From assembly GCF_010015445.1 (NCBI RefSeq), contig NC_053129.1:13434073-13498072 (forward strand): a DNA stretch of 64,000 nt, given 5' to 3'. Source of the stretch: Perca fluviatilis. Lineage: Eukaryota; Chordata; Actinopteri; Perciformes; Percidae. Made by a program: the position numbers and the translations under genes. Under the pieces are notes generated by a model. It ran no database searches and was not told the DNA's origin. It worked only from the letters and a program-made list of their open reading frames with translations. Below, one piece after another: positions 33,819-60,884 of the stretch (position 1 is the stretch's first letter; each line of letters opens with the position of its first letter).

Positions 33819-34470
33819 GGTTGTACTACTTAAAAAATCAGCTCTGAAACATAGAGAACTACAAAGCCGTTTTGACAGCCAACGTTACCCGTTTTGCGGC
33901 TACAAGTCGGGCTATATCGGTGAAAACCATGTATTCACCGACCACTACGGACCCGTAGCTGCAGCCAACCGTGGGACAGCCAAGATATTTTCTAGTTTGT
34001 AGCGAGACAGCGTCGAGATCTTCAACTACACTACGTACGTCGTCTTCAACCTTGTCAAATACTTGCGCCACACGGTGGGTGTGCTAGCTAGCTAAGTTTT
34101 AAGTTAATATCAACCTTTGTCCTACGCAATTTTTTTCATTTATTGGTTGAATACATTTTTTATAGTGAATATTTAACTCGTTTTAGTTCCCTTAAATTGC
34201 CCAGTATTTCACATCTATTGAACACACACAACGCAGCGCCCTCGAGTGGGTAAATGAGTAAACACTGGCAAACGCAAGACGGCTATAACTCAACTACATA
34301 TCCCATAATGCACCGACAACGTTAAGGTTAATTTAGCTTCCGAGTCAATTTGAAACGAACATTTCAGACACATTTCGACCCGGCAGAACGTGATTTTATG
34401 GACGAGAAACTCAATTTCAGTGTTTAACACGGATTCCACACGAGATGCTTGTGGTTTTATAAGGTATTCG
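33819..34470. promoter_or_regulatory. Divergent promoter region between fkbp1b and wdcp
   Basis: The two start codons face away from each other and lie 1.3 kb apart. The stretch 34293-34312 reads ACTACATATCCCATAATGCA, close to the ZNF143/STAF motif (ACTACAATTCCCAGAATGC type) found in many bidirectional vertebrate promoters. A possible noncoding first exon of wdcp ends at a donor (ATAAG then gtattcg) at 34463; this is inferred only from the donor and from a pyrimidine-rich 3' splice site just before the wdcp start. Confidence 0.5.
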
Positions 34471-35148
34471 TAGAGTAAAATTACATGTTTGTGTGGAATT
34501 CTACGCTAATTATTAGTTAGGATGCTACATAGCTAAAGGTTGACTAAATATGCATTATTATTAGTATGAATTGGAAAACTTCTGCGTCTCATAATGGGGG
34601 TTAATAAAAGTTTATAACCTTGTCATTTTAACCATATATGTGCTAACTTTCCTTAAGTAAGGCAGTATTTTGTTATGTTTTATAACGCTCATACAGTTAT
34701 ATTCTGATTTTCATATTCAAGGTAATGTGCTCCAGTAATAAAAATATCAATTATGAAATATTTGTAACTTGCACTGCTAAAAACACGGCAGTTTCACCAT
34801 AAGACAAAATGGTGGGATAAGACACTCCTACTCAACACATAGCTAGTTTTGTTAATGCCCTGACCTGTCCTTTAGAGGTGTGTTGTTAATGTCATTCAGG
34901 CGTAAGCAGCTATAAGTGTTCGTCACCCCTGCCTCGGCTCAGCCAGAGGGGATTAAGGCATGTACTTGGAAGGAGACACGACAGGCTTTTGCTATTCTTG
35001 AGTGCATAGGTATAGCCTAGGCATCTAGGCAACAATAGCTACTCTTGTGCAGGACCAGACCACATACAGGTCTCTGTCATCAATGTAAACTTTCTCACAG
35101 TCATATTTTATTCTTCTTTTTCTATTTCACTCCTTCATACCTGCAAGG

Positions 35149-38100
35149 ATGGATCTTGGTAAGGCAAAGCTGCTTCGGACAGGTCTTAACACTCTACACC
35201 AAGCCATCCACCCTGTGCATGGGATAGCATGGACGGACGGCAGGCAGGTCTGCCTGACAAGTCTCTTCTTCATCAATGGTGAGGTGAAGTTTGGGGACAC
35301 AAACGTTATCGGGCAGTTTGAGCATGTCTTCGGGCTCTACTGGGGCTCGCTGTGCTGCTCTGACTCGCCGGCCTTGCTGGCTGTTCAGCACAAGAAACAT
35401 GTCACTGTGTGGCAACTGCAGCTCAGCGCGCTTGAGCAGAACAAGCTGCTGTGCACTCAGACTTGTGAGATGAGCGAGCCTTTCCCCTTGCTCTCCCAAG
35501 GCTGTGTGTGGCATCCTAAACTGGACATCCTGGCTCTGCTGACCAAGAGGGATACTTCTGTGCTGTTTTCCGTCAGGGTGGACAACAGGAGAATCAAAGC
35601 GGACATCAAAGGTAGTGGACTTATCCACTGTGCATGCTGGACTAAAGACGGTACACGCCTGGTGGTGGCTATAGGAAGTTCTCTTCACTCTTACATCTGG
35701 AATGACATCCAGAAGAGTCTGGTGGCCTGCTCCTTCTGCCCCATCTTTGATGTGGGAGGCTACATCTGTGCCATCGAGGCCACGGGGGACGCCCAGGTAG
35801 CTGTGGCTACGGAGCTGCCTCTAGATAAAATCTGTGGGTTAAATGCCGGCATAGCATTCGACATGCCGTCAGATGCTGAGTCCCTGCATAGCCACGGCTC
35901 GCATATGGTCATGTCAGAAGAAGACAACTTTCCGGACTTGAGAAGAAGATCTTTTGAATCGGAGAGGTCCAGCGTCAGCAGCTCAGGCCCTCTAGACCTC
36001 ACCCACCTCCTGGCGAGGCACCGTCGCTCTGACCCCAGCCCCCTGATTCACCTGCGTCGCAGAGACACTGTGACAGGCTCTGGCCAGGACTCCTCACACC
36101 TCATCCTGGTCACCTATGAGCGTAAAGTCACTACCAGCCGCAAAGTCAGCATCCCGGGGATTTTGGTTCCAGACATTGTGGCTTTTGACCCACGTGGCTC
36201 CACAGTTGCGGTGGCTTCCAACACCTGCAACATGGTGCTCGTGTATTGCATCACAGCCTCCGCCATGCCAAACATTCAGCAGATCTCTCTGCAGACAAAC
36301 GAGAGGCCCAAAGGAGTCTGCTTCATCAATGACAAGACGCTGCTGTTGATGGTGGGCAGACAGAAGTCCAACGACCCTGCCTTCCTCCCATCTTCTAACA
36401 CCGATAAATATAGTCTTCGTCTCGTAGCTAAAGAGCTGATGCTCGATGGAGAGACTCCAATCCCACCATCCCCCTCCGCTCACACCCATGAGTCTAATTT
36501 CTGCGCAGGGATTAGAAGGCACTCGGAGCAGCTGTCTAAGGATGAAAGGGAGCGCCCGGGGATTAGGGACTTGGTGTTACCTGGAGGGGCAGTTTTTCGT
36601 TCACCAAGCAACAGGCGTAAGCTGGTGGAGGAGGTGAGGAGCGGCGAGCCCAGCCCCGTCACCAGCTCTGTGGACTTCTCCGACCGAGCATCAGACAGAG
36701 CGGCGTCCAGCGCGTCCTCCATCACCGTGGAGAGTTTCGACATGGACCACGTCAACCGTATGACCAGCCTGGCGGTGGCCGGCCAGGCCAGCAGGGACTC
36801 CAGCCGGGCCAGCTCTCCTCGCCACGAGCCTTCGGACAAGCTCCACACAGACCCGACGCTGCCCATGCCCGAAAAGACCTCGGCCCCCGCCAAGGAGCGC
36901 GCACTGGAGCAGCTGGTTCACAACATGGAGAGGCTTTTTACGCGCTTTGCAGATGTACAGCAGTGCCTGACAGAAATCAAAGATTTTACCCAGAATGGCA
37001 GGAAGGCCCTGAGTGTCTACCCCAATGCCTGTGAACCCCCGTACGTCAATGTCACATGTCAGGTACAGTTTTACTCACTACATTTTCTCTGAGTATTTGT
37101 AACCGACGGGGATAACAACCCTGGCTAGAGAGAGGGAGATTCCCTTTCTTTCTACAATCTCTTTCATGAGCAGCTTTTGCACGAGAGGCTTAAACAGCTT
37201 AATCAGCGGGAATTTACACTTAAAGGATAAGACAACTGAAATACCTGGACCTGTTTAATGTGTTACAAACACACAGCTATGGTGTGTTATCAGGTATCCG
37301 ATTAAGTTAGTCAACTGTTAGAAAAGCACCTTAGCTCGACTTCTTTGATTTATTCCTGATGGGGACTGTTACTCTTTTTCTTTACTCGGTCCTCCTTTTG
37401 TGCAAATGCAGAAGCAGTTATCGGAAAATGTGTTCATTGACGAGCGGAGGCCGGTGTTGCTGTGTGATGGGAAGCTGTGTCTGCGGGCCCTCCAAGACCT
37501 CTTCAACCTAACCATTGTGGAGATGATGTATGGTGTGTGCAGCCTTTTTTGCCTCCATTCTTTGAAACGGCACTTCCGAGTTTGGTATCGTTTTTTTTTT
37601 TTTTTTTAGTTAGTTTATTAGTTTAATTTTATTTCGGTGTCATGCCAAACATTTTGGCCCATCTCACATGGGATTACAAAGCACCACAAACTTATTTAGC
37701 AAACGTCTTCCGGTCGCATATACAAATCATTCGGAGAAATACACGAATACAAATATATACATACACAAATATATACACTACAGGTCAAAAGTTTGGGGTC
37801 ACTTTTTCCATTCCACTCCATTACAGACCGAATACCAGCTGAGATCAGTTGCATTGTTCTTTTTAACCAGGGCAGCAGTTTTCAGATTACATTATGTGCT
37901 TACATAATTGCAAAAGGATTCTCCACTGTTGTCGAAAGAAGTGGCTGATCTTTAATGCATAATCTACATACATACATACGTTATCGGCAACCATTCATCC
38001 AATGTTCCAAAGGGACATTCTGTTTACTAATCTGATATCATTTTAAAAGGCTAACTGAGAAAACATTGGAGAACCCTTTTTTGCAATTATGTAAGCACAT

Positions 38101-38204
38101 AATGTAATCTGAAAACTGCTGCCCTGGTTAAAAAAACAATGCAACTGATCTCAGCTGGTATTCTGTCTATAAAACGTTTGACCGGTAGTGTACACATGCG
38201 CACA

Positions 38205-38272
<68 letters not shown>

Positions 38273-39211
38273 CAGTACAAACAACAATTCCTCATCTATA
38301 CAGATCATCTCGGTAAAGAGCTTTTTTCCTCATCTCCCAGGCTTTCTCAAGATAACTGGCTAAGTTATATGTTTCACATGTGGATAAGTCCGTGTAAACC
38401 TTAGAATTGGTTTGTCTTCACTACAAAGCAGTACGTCTAAGCCACCTTCTTCTTGCCTGTGAGATTAACCCTGTTGTGAGAGAGCGTGTGAGTGAAAGGG
38501 TTAATAAATTCAAACCACTTAGAGGAAACTCCTTGCAGGCCTCTTGGCCTGTGAGTATTTTCAGCAAGCGTGTGTGATGGGTATCCCTAGTGAGGACACC
38601 TGGAAGTCATCCGATAGATAGATAGGTTGTCCAAGTCCAACTCTCTGCAGTTACTATTGTTATCTATTTTTTTAAACCTTCAAGTTACCCATTCAGAATG
38701 CATTCTAATTGATAAATTATTTTATTGTACAATTTTAGACGACACTTTTTAGCATTGTTACCGTACGTAAACTATAATTGGAAGTGATTAAAGCCCTAGT
38801 TCAGATTACAGGGCTTTAAACAAAAGCAGCTTACTACTAATGAGCATATTGTTCTGTTGCTGTAGCAACGCACCGTCCTAAACTGAGACACAGCAGCAAG
38901 TAATGGCTATCACAAACTGCATTTTGCAGTGGTTTAACACTGTATTAGAGTATTAATCAGAACTCAGATGTACAGAAAACCATGCTCATGCCAATAGTCT
39001 TGTGTTATTTTTTCCAGGTCCATTGTGGATTGTACTCGTGGCAGATGCAGACGGCTTTGTGCCTCTGATGTTCAAGTCCCAAGAGGAACTTACGGTGCGG
39101 AACGGGAAGCGGAAAGCTACCCTCCGGACTCCGGAGAACTCCGTCCCATCCAGTCCAGCCCCCAGCCATGGCCCCATCACAACGACAGAGGCCTCATATA
39201 GTGCCTATTAA
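35149..39211 (+). CDS. wdcp: WD repeat and coiled-coil containing protein (C2orf44 orthologue), 3 coding exons
   Basis: Coding exons 35149-37062, 37412-37532 and 39018-39211 join in phase to 742 aa (human about 720). The N-terminal half carries WD-like blades: GEVKFGD, HVTVWQL, GCVWHPK and CACWTKDGTRLVVAIGSSLH. A Ser-rich disordered middle follows (SRASSPRHEPSDK), then a short coiled coil near residues 580-615 (ALEQLVHNMERLF). The end holds the family signatures VLLCDGKL and ADADGFVPLMF. Mammalian WDCP is described as a modular adaptor and substrate of the kinase HCK, and its gene recurs in an ALK fusion; its cellular role is otherwise poorly defined. The start codon follows a likely 3' splice site (cctgcaag) by two bases and has A at -3 and G at +4. 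The gene is divergent from fkbp1b and convergent with mfsd2b. Confidence 0.95.
37774..38192. mobile_element. Tc1-like foldback MITE in wdcp intron
   Basis: Left end TACACTACAGGTCAAAAGTT is matched by the reverse complement of the right end (AAACGTTTGACCGGTAGTGTA). The arms share over 80 bp, including GGGCAGCAGTTTTCAGATTA inverted in the right arm. TA at both ends. Non-coding. Confidence 0.7.
38205..38263. repeat. (CA)n microsatellite
   Basis: CA run adjoining the Tc1-like MITE in wdcp intron 2. Confidence 0.9.
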
Positions 39212-39940
39212 CACACACCTCCATTTATGTACTCATGCAGTTATAACCCTCTTACTGAAATATATTTGAGTGGATCCAAGTATGCAGTGCAGAGTGAATG
39301 TGGCATGAACTTGTAGAGTCTCACTAATGCAGTTCTATGTCAAATTTATTTTTCTATTAAAAAAACAGTGAGTTGAAAAGGGCTGCCTATTCAGATGTGA
39401 TGTTTACATGTTGCTGCTTTGAAATGAAAGCTTTCCCGAAAGAAGTTTGAGCACCGAGCAATGTTTTTTTTCTTTAATTCCCTTTTGACAAAATGCAGTG
39501 CAGTTGTGGAGGACACCACGTGTAGTGCCATAGCTTTCAGTATGTTTTAGAGATGTGTAAGACATGTTTTCAATCGTTCTTCTGTCCTGATACAAGAACC
39601 GAGGCTTATGTATGATGTCAGTGTTTTATTTGGATCTGTATTTGTTATTACTAGAGCACTGCAGAAATCCCCACACTCAAAGGGGGGGAGTATGAAATTA
39701 AAATTTTACCCATAGAATCTCTGTTTTGGCACTTTCATGCTGAAAAGTCCCACTAAAATGAATGTGTAACACTCAAGTGTAATTTAACCTTTGTTATACA
39801 ATGCTCTGGGTTATATAAAAATCATATATCATATAAAATGTTGAACTTCTCCTATATTTGTAATGTTACCAAGCTCAGTAACACAACTGACCACTAGAGG
39901 GGGCAAGACTCAACAGAAACTTTCCTGTCATTGCTACATA

Positions 39941-40558
39941 CAGCAGTGATACTCAACTTGCTTCACAGGGCCAGTTAATATACAACTTGTGATGGCACCT
40001 GATATTAGCAACCTTGCATATAGCAATTAAACACAGTGGTTTAGGATTGGTATATGAAGTGGGAAAATAAAGGCAAATTCATCTGTCTATTTTTATTGAA
40101 TGGCCTGTTTTCAACCTTTCAAGTGGCAAATCCAGTCGCAGCAGCTCGCACAGGTCAGGCGTACGCAGGGGCGCTTCTAGGATTTGAGGACATCCGGGAC
40201 TAGCCCGGACCTGTCGGGGTCCGGGGGATCCTGGGGCAAAAGGTCCGCCAGATGACAAGCACTGGCCAGCGCCATTCATCTGCATGTACTGTGCTGCAGT
40301 AAGAGAGAGACGGACTCGGGCAGGCTTCGAACGAAGGATGTGAGCAGGGTGGAGCGGGAGATAAGGCTAAGCTCCAACATTTAAAAAAATCCGCTTTGCA
40401 CTCCATCCAAAAACCCACCCTGTCTCTGTCTGGCACATTATTCACATTCAAAGTACAAAAAAAAAAAAAGATTCCAGTGAAAATTCATTTATTTTTATTG
40501 CGAATTAGAAAATGGCTGGGGGCTACCCGTCACGGGCCATAGGTTGAGTATCACTGCT
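39941..40558. mobile_element. Probable hAT-type MITE with CAGCAGTGATACTCAAC inverted ends
   Basis: The first 17 bases are repeated as a perfect reverse complement at the right end (GTTGAGTATCACTGCTG). No convincing 8-bp target duplication was seen, so boundaries or class may be off. The interior includes a GC-rich stretch at 40160-40260 that may be another insertion. Confidence 0.5.
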
Positions 40559-40703
40559 GTTCACAGTGTCATTCAGAGCTCTACAAGTGTATCTTGTAAA
40601 AAAAAAAAAAACATCTTTTGGTAGCATTTTGAATATTAAATCTACATAACTAGTTTACACTCCTTTGTGTGTTACTTATTTTACTTCAGCAAAGAGACAC
40701 ACA

Positions 40704-40741
40704 TTTATTCGGTCTACCAACCAACCTCTACAACATTTATT
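40704..40741 (-). terminator. Candidate mfsd2b polyadenylation signals
   Basis: Two minus-strand AATAAA hexamers (40736-40741 and 40704-40709) about 275-310 nt after the mfsd2b stop codon. Confidence 0.45.
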
Positions 40742-41011
40742 CATTTCATATCATCAGCCCTCAATAATCATGTATCATAAATAAATAACAGCATTGTAGA
40801 GCTAAACACAGCAAATAATCATATACATTCATTTATATAAATTAGGTAATCTTATATATCCAAGATGACTGCACAGTACATGTGAAAATGAAACAAAAAT
40901 GTTTACATTAAAACAATTTAAATATCAGTGTAATATACACTAATGGAACAACTTTCCAGCGGCGTCGCTGGAATACGTGGCTTTGTGAATTCACTTCATC
41001 CCAGATCCAGG

Positions 41012-55938
<14,927 letters not shown>

Positions 55939-56193
55939 GGCTGAGAGACTGTGTGTGAGGCGACAGCCGTACTTCTGCGACTGTGTGTGTGAGGGAGTGT
56001 TGAACTGAGTGTGACTGTGACTCCTCGTGTGAGCGAGAGTACGAGGAGCCTGCCACTGGGTGGTGTGTGTCAGAGGCTGAAACTGGATGTGGCTCTGACT
56101 CCGGGTGTGTGTGTGGTGCGCGTGAGTGACGGCTCCAGAGGCTGGGAGCTCCTCCTGCTCCTCTGTGACAACTCTGCCGCTTTCTGCCGCCAT
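55939..56193 (-). CDS. Possible in-frame N-terminal extension of mfsd2b
   Basis: From the ATG at 56193 an open frame of 85 codons (MAAESGRVVTEEQEELPASG, then a His/Thr/Ser-rich tail) runs into the mfsd2b start. It begins 18 nt after a strong 3' splice site (cctcattccag, exon edge at 56211). The context of this ATG is poor (T at -3, G at +4), and the tail looks like translated CA-rich DNA, so usage is doubtful; human MFSD2B also starts MAA. Confidence 0.3.
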
Positions 56194-56261
56194 TCACATG
56201 CTGTTGTTGCTCTGGAATGAGGCCAGGAGGGAAGGGCAAAGTCAGACAGGCAGTGGTGGTG

Positions 56262-56264
56262 GTG

Positions 56265-56298
<34 letters not shown>

Positions 56299-56304
56299 AC
56301 ACAC
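56262..56304. repeat. (CA)n microsatellite upstream of the mfsd2b 5' exon
   Basis: CA run in the presumed 5' UTR intron, about 50 bp from its 3' splice site; a second CA/CG-rich run lies at 56472-56557. Confidence 0.85.
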
Positions 56305-56877
56305 TCAGTCACTCAATGACAGGCATGTACTGCAACATACAAGCACAAGAACGCAGGCACATAAACACACAGACAAAGACTTTGGATGCATGAAAAAAAA
56401 ACACACACATAAATGGGACAATGCACAAGAGCAAAGTTGAATACAGATGTAGGAGAATGTCACAAGAAATCACACACACACACACTCACGCACGCACGCA
56501 CACACTCACACACGCAAGCACACACACACACACACACACACACGCGCGCACACACACGCTGACACTCTAGCTTTGAAAGCAACCTTTTTTTTGAATATAC
56601 AGCCTATTAAAAGTCAAATGTCAGTCATGTTACCATCATCCACTGCTGTATTTGACAGCTTGCACAGCTGGACATGAATGAGAAAGAGCTAACAGGGGCA
56701 CAAAACGCACAAAAACGCGAACATGTCCCGTGCAGGAGTGTGTTGTCTGCCCCTCGTACTGTTACTGTAAGTGCATCCACATAAAACAACCACTCTGCAC
56801 ACCTTGATAAGAACCTTGAAGCCAGAAAAAAAAAAAAAGAAAAAAAAAAAGAGGAGAAAACACAATTAGGACCTTAC

Positions 56878-57130
56878 CCCGTGCTGGTGGAAAAGCAGCC
56901 GGTGCTGTCAGTGGTTGTAGTTCGGTAGTTAGTGAGTTTTTGGTCAATGCAGTGATCTCCCTGTCAGCCAGACAGACAGTCAGGCAGGCAGGATGAGAAG
57001 GAGACTGACTGCGGACGATGGAGATGGTCTGCGCGTCTCCACACTTCTCGGTTGTTTTCAGCTGCGCCCTGCAGCGGCCGTCACGGTGTATGGCACTTAA
57101 ACCGGATTGCCCGTGTGCGCCTGTGTGTGC
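56878..57130 (-). promoter_or_regulatory. Probable mfsd2b noncoding first exon and promoter
   Basis: On the minus strand a consensus donor (CACGGG then gtaagg) ends at 56878 and could splice to the 3' splice site at 56212. The flanking DNA to about 57.13 kb is relatively GC-rich for the window. No TATA box was noticed. The exon start is not determinable. Confidence 0.4.
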
Positions 57131-57881
57131 GTCTGTAAAGAGATTAGTGTATGGCAGGCAATGGTTTGACACAGGCAGTGTGTTTGTTTTGGATGGGAAA
57201 GCATTGCAATGATAATAATATTGTTTCTAAAACATTTCACAGAGGTTAACATATAGGCCTAGGCCTAGTGTTTTATTGGTGAGATAGTGACATCATTGTG
57301 GTATTTTTAATCAGGTGTGGTAATCCGACAATCTCAATCCTGTAATATTCTACACTTGGTATAAGATAAGCATCACTATGCTTTACTGTTTATTTTCTTG
57401 GCAGGTGTGTGTTATTGTTTCCGTATAAGGAAAGTCGATCTCCGCTCGGTGATACGTTTGTTTTCAAACTCTCACCTGTCTCAAATGAATGTGTTATTCA
57501 TTTTTATCGCAGCGCTGATATCCGGTCGTGCATATCATGAAATGGCATTTTTAATGAAGTGGTGCACGCGGAATGTCAAAAATGCAGTTTGGTTTCATTT
57601 CCGTCACGCAATGACCTGTGCAATTCTTTGGAACAAAGAGGCGGAAAGGTGTGTGTGTGTGTGTGTGAAAAAGAAATACTCAACAAGGATGTGCGTTAAA
57701 CATCTATATAGGCTATTACATATTTCCCACACTGCATCATCACCACCAGATAATCATTAGCCTATGGTGTACACTTCAATCCCACTGCTAAATAGTTTGT
57801 AGTAGGTGTAGTTGCTTTGTACTTAATAGTAGCTTTTAAATTAGTTTAACATAGACATAGACATTCCAATACAAGGTAGCC

Positions 57882-57882
<1 letters not shown>

Positions 57883-57948
<66 letters not shown>
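57883..57948. repeat. (GT)n microsatellite
   Basis: Pure GT run of about 65 bp beside the possible MITE at 57959. Confidence 0.95.
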
Positions 57949-57949
<1 letters not shown>

Positions 57950-57958
57950 TAGGCATAC

Positions 57959-58299
57959 TTAAAGGGGTACTCCAGTGGTTTGTGATTGCATTGTGATTTT
58001 TGTAGACATTTAGTTCCCAGAATGGGTTTAGCTCAAAAAACACATGTGAAAAACTTTATTCTAATAATTCTGAGATTAAAGTCAGAATTCTGATGCACCA
58101 ATCAGGGCCGGGTGGGGGGGTGTCTAACTGCGTGTCAATCACTGCTCATGCACACCCATTCAGTCTCCCTTGTGGGGGGAGGGGCTTAGGAGACCGTTTT
58201 GGGCTTTAGCAGAAACGGGGGAGAGACTGAGAAGTTGTTGAAGTTAAAATTTTTGGGCTAAGTCCTGGATCTTCACAATCCTACCTACAGCACCTTTAA
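57959..58299. mobile_element. Possible TTAA-bounded MITE upstream of mfsd2b
   Basis: TTAAAGGGGTACTCCAG at the left and CTACAGCACCTTTAA at the right are weak inverted repeats with TTAA at the edges. The right-hand sequence is one I recognise as common in teleosts. Boundaries uncertain. Confidence 0.35.
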
Positions 58300-58647
58300 A
58301 CTCAGAACCCAAATACATTGTTTGTGGCCATAATCCTCTTCGTCCCTAGTTGATGATACTCTACGTTCCCTTGAATTAACTGTTAGCAACTGAGCTCATT
58401 GGTTTCCTCTCCAATAAAATCTTTTTGAATGAAATCATGTACAATGCTCAGAACTAGCATTAAATGCTGAAAAGGAGTAAATGGTACAGTTCCTAAAAAA
58501 TAGAACCTCGGGGGAGCTATTGTGACTGCCTTGTGTTAGCATGTCCTGCTAGGGTGTTGGAGGTTAGCTTGCCAGCTACAGTAGTTTAACAACTAGCCCT
58601 GCGAGTAGTCCCTACATCGCCAAGCCTCAAAAACCAAACATTTCTCT

Positions 58648-59215
58648 GGCCGGGTTAGCTCAGTTGGTAGAGCAGGTGCACATATATAGAGGTTTACTCC
58701 TCAACTTAGCGGCCGCGGGTTTGACTCCGACCTGAGGCCCTTTTCTGCATGTCATTCCCCCTCTCTCTCCCCTTTCATGTCTTCATCCGTTCTGCTATGC
58801 CCTGCTACGTCCTGCTGTAACGCCCTGCAGTGCCCCTGCTACACCATGAACTACTACAACTACTATTGTGACTATTTTTGCCACTGTTCATCACACCCCC
58901 CAACTGGCACTGTCAGACACCGCCTACTAAGAGCCTGGGTCTGTCCCAGGTTTCTCCCTAAAAGGAAGTTTTCCTCACCACCCAAGGTTTCTCCCTAAAA
59001 GGAAGTTTTCCTCACCACCCGAGGTTTCTCCCTAAAAGGAAGTTTTTCCTCGCCACTGTCGCACTAAATGCTTGCTCTTGGGGGAAATACTAGAATTGTT
59101 GGGTCTTTGTAAATTATAGAGTGTGGTCTAGACCTACTCTATCTGTAAAGTGTCTTGAGATAACTCTTGTTATGATTTGATACTATAAATAAAATTGAAT
59201 TGAATTGAATTAATC
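58648..59215 (+). mobile_element. tRNA-derived SINE with triplicated internal unit
   Basis: The tRNA-like head carries an A box (GTTAGCTCAGTTGG) and a B box (GGTTTGACTCC, 58718-58728). The body ends with AGTGTCTTGAGATAACTC and an (ATTGA)n-type tail. Between 58949 and 59059 a 37-bp unit (GGTTTCTCCCTAAAAGGAAG...) occurs three times, the third slightly diverged. Confidence 0.8.
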
Positions 59216-60878
59216 TGTCCTGTGGAATTAAAGTCCTAAAATGCCCCAAAAAATCATCTTAAAAAAAAAAAAAAAAATACAGAAGTGCTATCATTTCTGT
59301 AATCTAGTAAACTGAACTTCATGTGTTTAAAACAGTGCAACAATAACATTTAAATCAACCTTTTTTTTTTTTTTTTTTTAAATTTTTTTTTTTGCAGGCT
59401 CTAATTTATATTGGAAGATAACTAAGTTGTTTAATTTAGAGATCCTTAGTTGTATAAAATAAAATATTTCTTTAAAATACATATAAATAGTTCAATCTAG
59501 GCTTGACCCAGAAATGAAAGTAAGCTTTTTCTAAACAGTTTTGGTCTGGTTGGAAAATGAGATACAGTTCTACACATACTTGTAATGCTGTTTTTTATAG
59601 GCTCTTTTTCCAGTCTTTCGTTTATGATATATTGAGTGCCTTTCATTTTCCCACAAAGTACTTTCATAAGCAGCTCCGTTAGAGCGAGATGCTTACACTC
59701 CACAGTAAGCCTCTCCTCAGAGCATGACAACAAACATGTCATGGAGACGTCGGCTGGTGAACCCATGAATTCCAAGCATGCAAACCCCTTGACCAAAACC
59801 ACATTATGACAATGAAAAAGGGTGCCGTTGCACAAAAGTCAGCCATATGACCTGCATTAGGACGGGTATGTTTCCGATAATGCATGAAGAGGAATGTGCA
59901 AAATGAAAGGTTGGCTGCTGCATGAGTAAAAGGGTCATTCTGAAAGGAAATGTGGGAGTTAAAGGGAAAGTAATTCCCTGCATGCTTAGCCTTATTAAAT
60001 ATGTAGCAGAAAGGAAATGTGCTCTCTTTTACTCTTTAGCCAGACACCCTCTGGCTGCCAACAGCCTGTACATTCAGGTAGAAAATCTGAAAATGTGGCC
60101 TCATAGAAAGGTAATTTTTCAGAGGGGATTAGAATATTCAAGACTTTTCTTCCCCTAACCTTGGCCGTCCTGAGGCTGTCATCTCTTCTTCCTCAGCCAT
60201 GAGCAAACACAAAACCTCCTGTTCTGCACACTCCATCTCATTGCTTTAAATATTGAAGATGGATAATGTTCGCCTTCTTCCAGAGGCAAGGCAGAAAGCA
60301 TGGAGATGAGGAGATACAAAAGCACACGCAAGTCCTTACACATGCCAAGAAACACAAGGTGCATCATTCAGGAAGAAAAAGAGAGGATTTAACTTTACAC
60401 AATCATGCCTGAATGAGATTTCTTTTTGCCACTTTCTTGCTTCTTTTGTTGTTTAGCAAGTGATTTGTACAACCCAGTGACCACTATTGCACACAATGCT
60501 CACTGCAGTTACACTTTGTACTGTGTCTTGGTGTCAACACTGCGACGTCATCATTCCTCCAATTGTGACTTATTTGACATCAGCAGCCCCTCCCTGCCTC
60601 CTTAATCTAAATCCCCATTTAAATCTGTAATGGCAGCACAGATGTTGCATTACAACACGGAATAAGGTGCTGCTCGGTGTCACGCCATAATCACCGCGAT
60701 AATCACAATCACTCCGAGCTGATGGATGCCCTAATTATCAAATATTTCTGTCAGCAGTCTTCACACCTGGGCTGTAATAATATGAATACGTCAAAGTGCT
60801 TTTAGAAATATACCACTTCACTTCATTTTTGTGTTTCGTCAAAAAGAAACAAAAACGTGCAGAACTTTAAGGAGGATT
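59216..60878. other. Intergenic region between mfsd2b and ubxn2a
   Basis: Contains two long A/T homopolymer stretches (59262-59277 and 59361-59394). No coding exon recognised. The stretch 60700-60800 is locally rich in TAAT and CTGTCA-type sites. Confidence 0.4.
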
Positions 60879-60884
60879 TTTATT
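60879..60884 (-). terminator. Candidate ubxn2a polyadenylation signal
   Basis: AATAAA on the minus strand about 840 nt after the ubxn2a stop codon. The intervening 3' UTR would include a (GT)n/(CA)n tract at 61263-61318 and a homopolymer at 61168-61182. Confidence 0.45.

Larger units (their letters stand above)
39212..41011. other. Convergent wdcp/mfsd2b 3' region
   Basis: No coding exon was recognised. It should hold the wdcp 3' UTR (ATTAAA near 39354; AATAAA near 40064) and the mfsd2b 3' UTR. A repeat with inverted ends occupies 39941-40558. Confidence 0.5.

Noticed and set aside
35194..35688. 164-codon minus-strand open frame
   Set aside because: It is the antisense shadow of wdcp exon sequence, which has a clear orthologue and intact splice sites on the plus strand; likewise 36094-36893 on the minus strand.
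58648..58732. Possible tRNA gene with A and B boxes
   Set aside because: The arms do not fold as an intact cloverleaf, there is an insertion between the boxes, and the sequence continues into a SINE body and tail.
59497..59835. 112-codon minus-strand open frame in the mfsd2b-ubxn2a intergenic region
   Set aside because: No family motif, no splice or promoter support and no similarity that I recognise.
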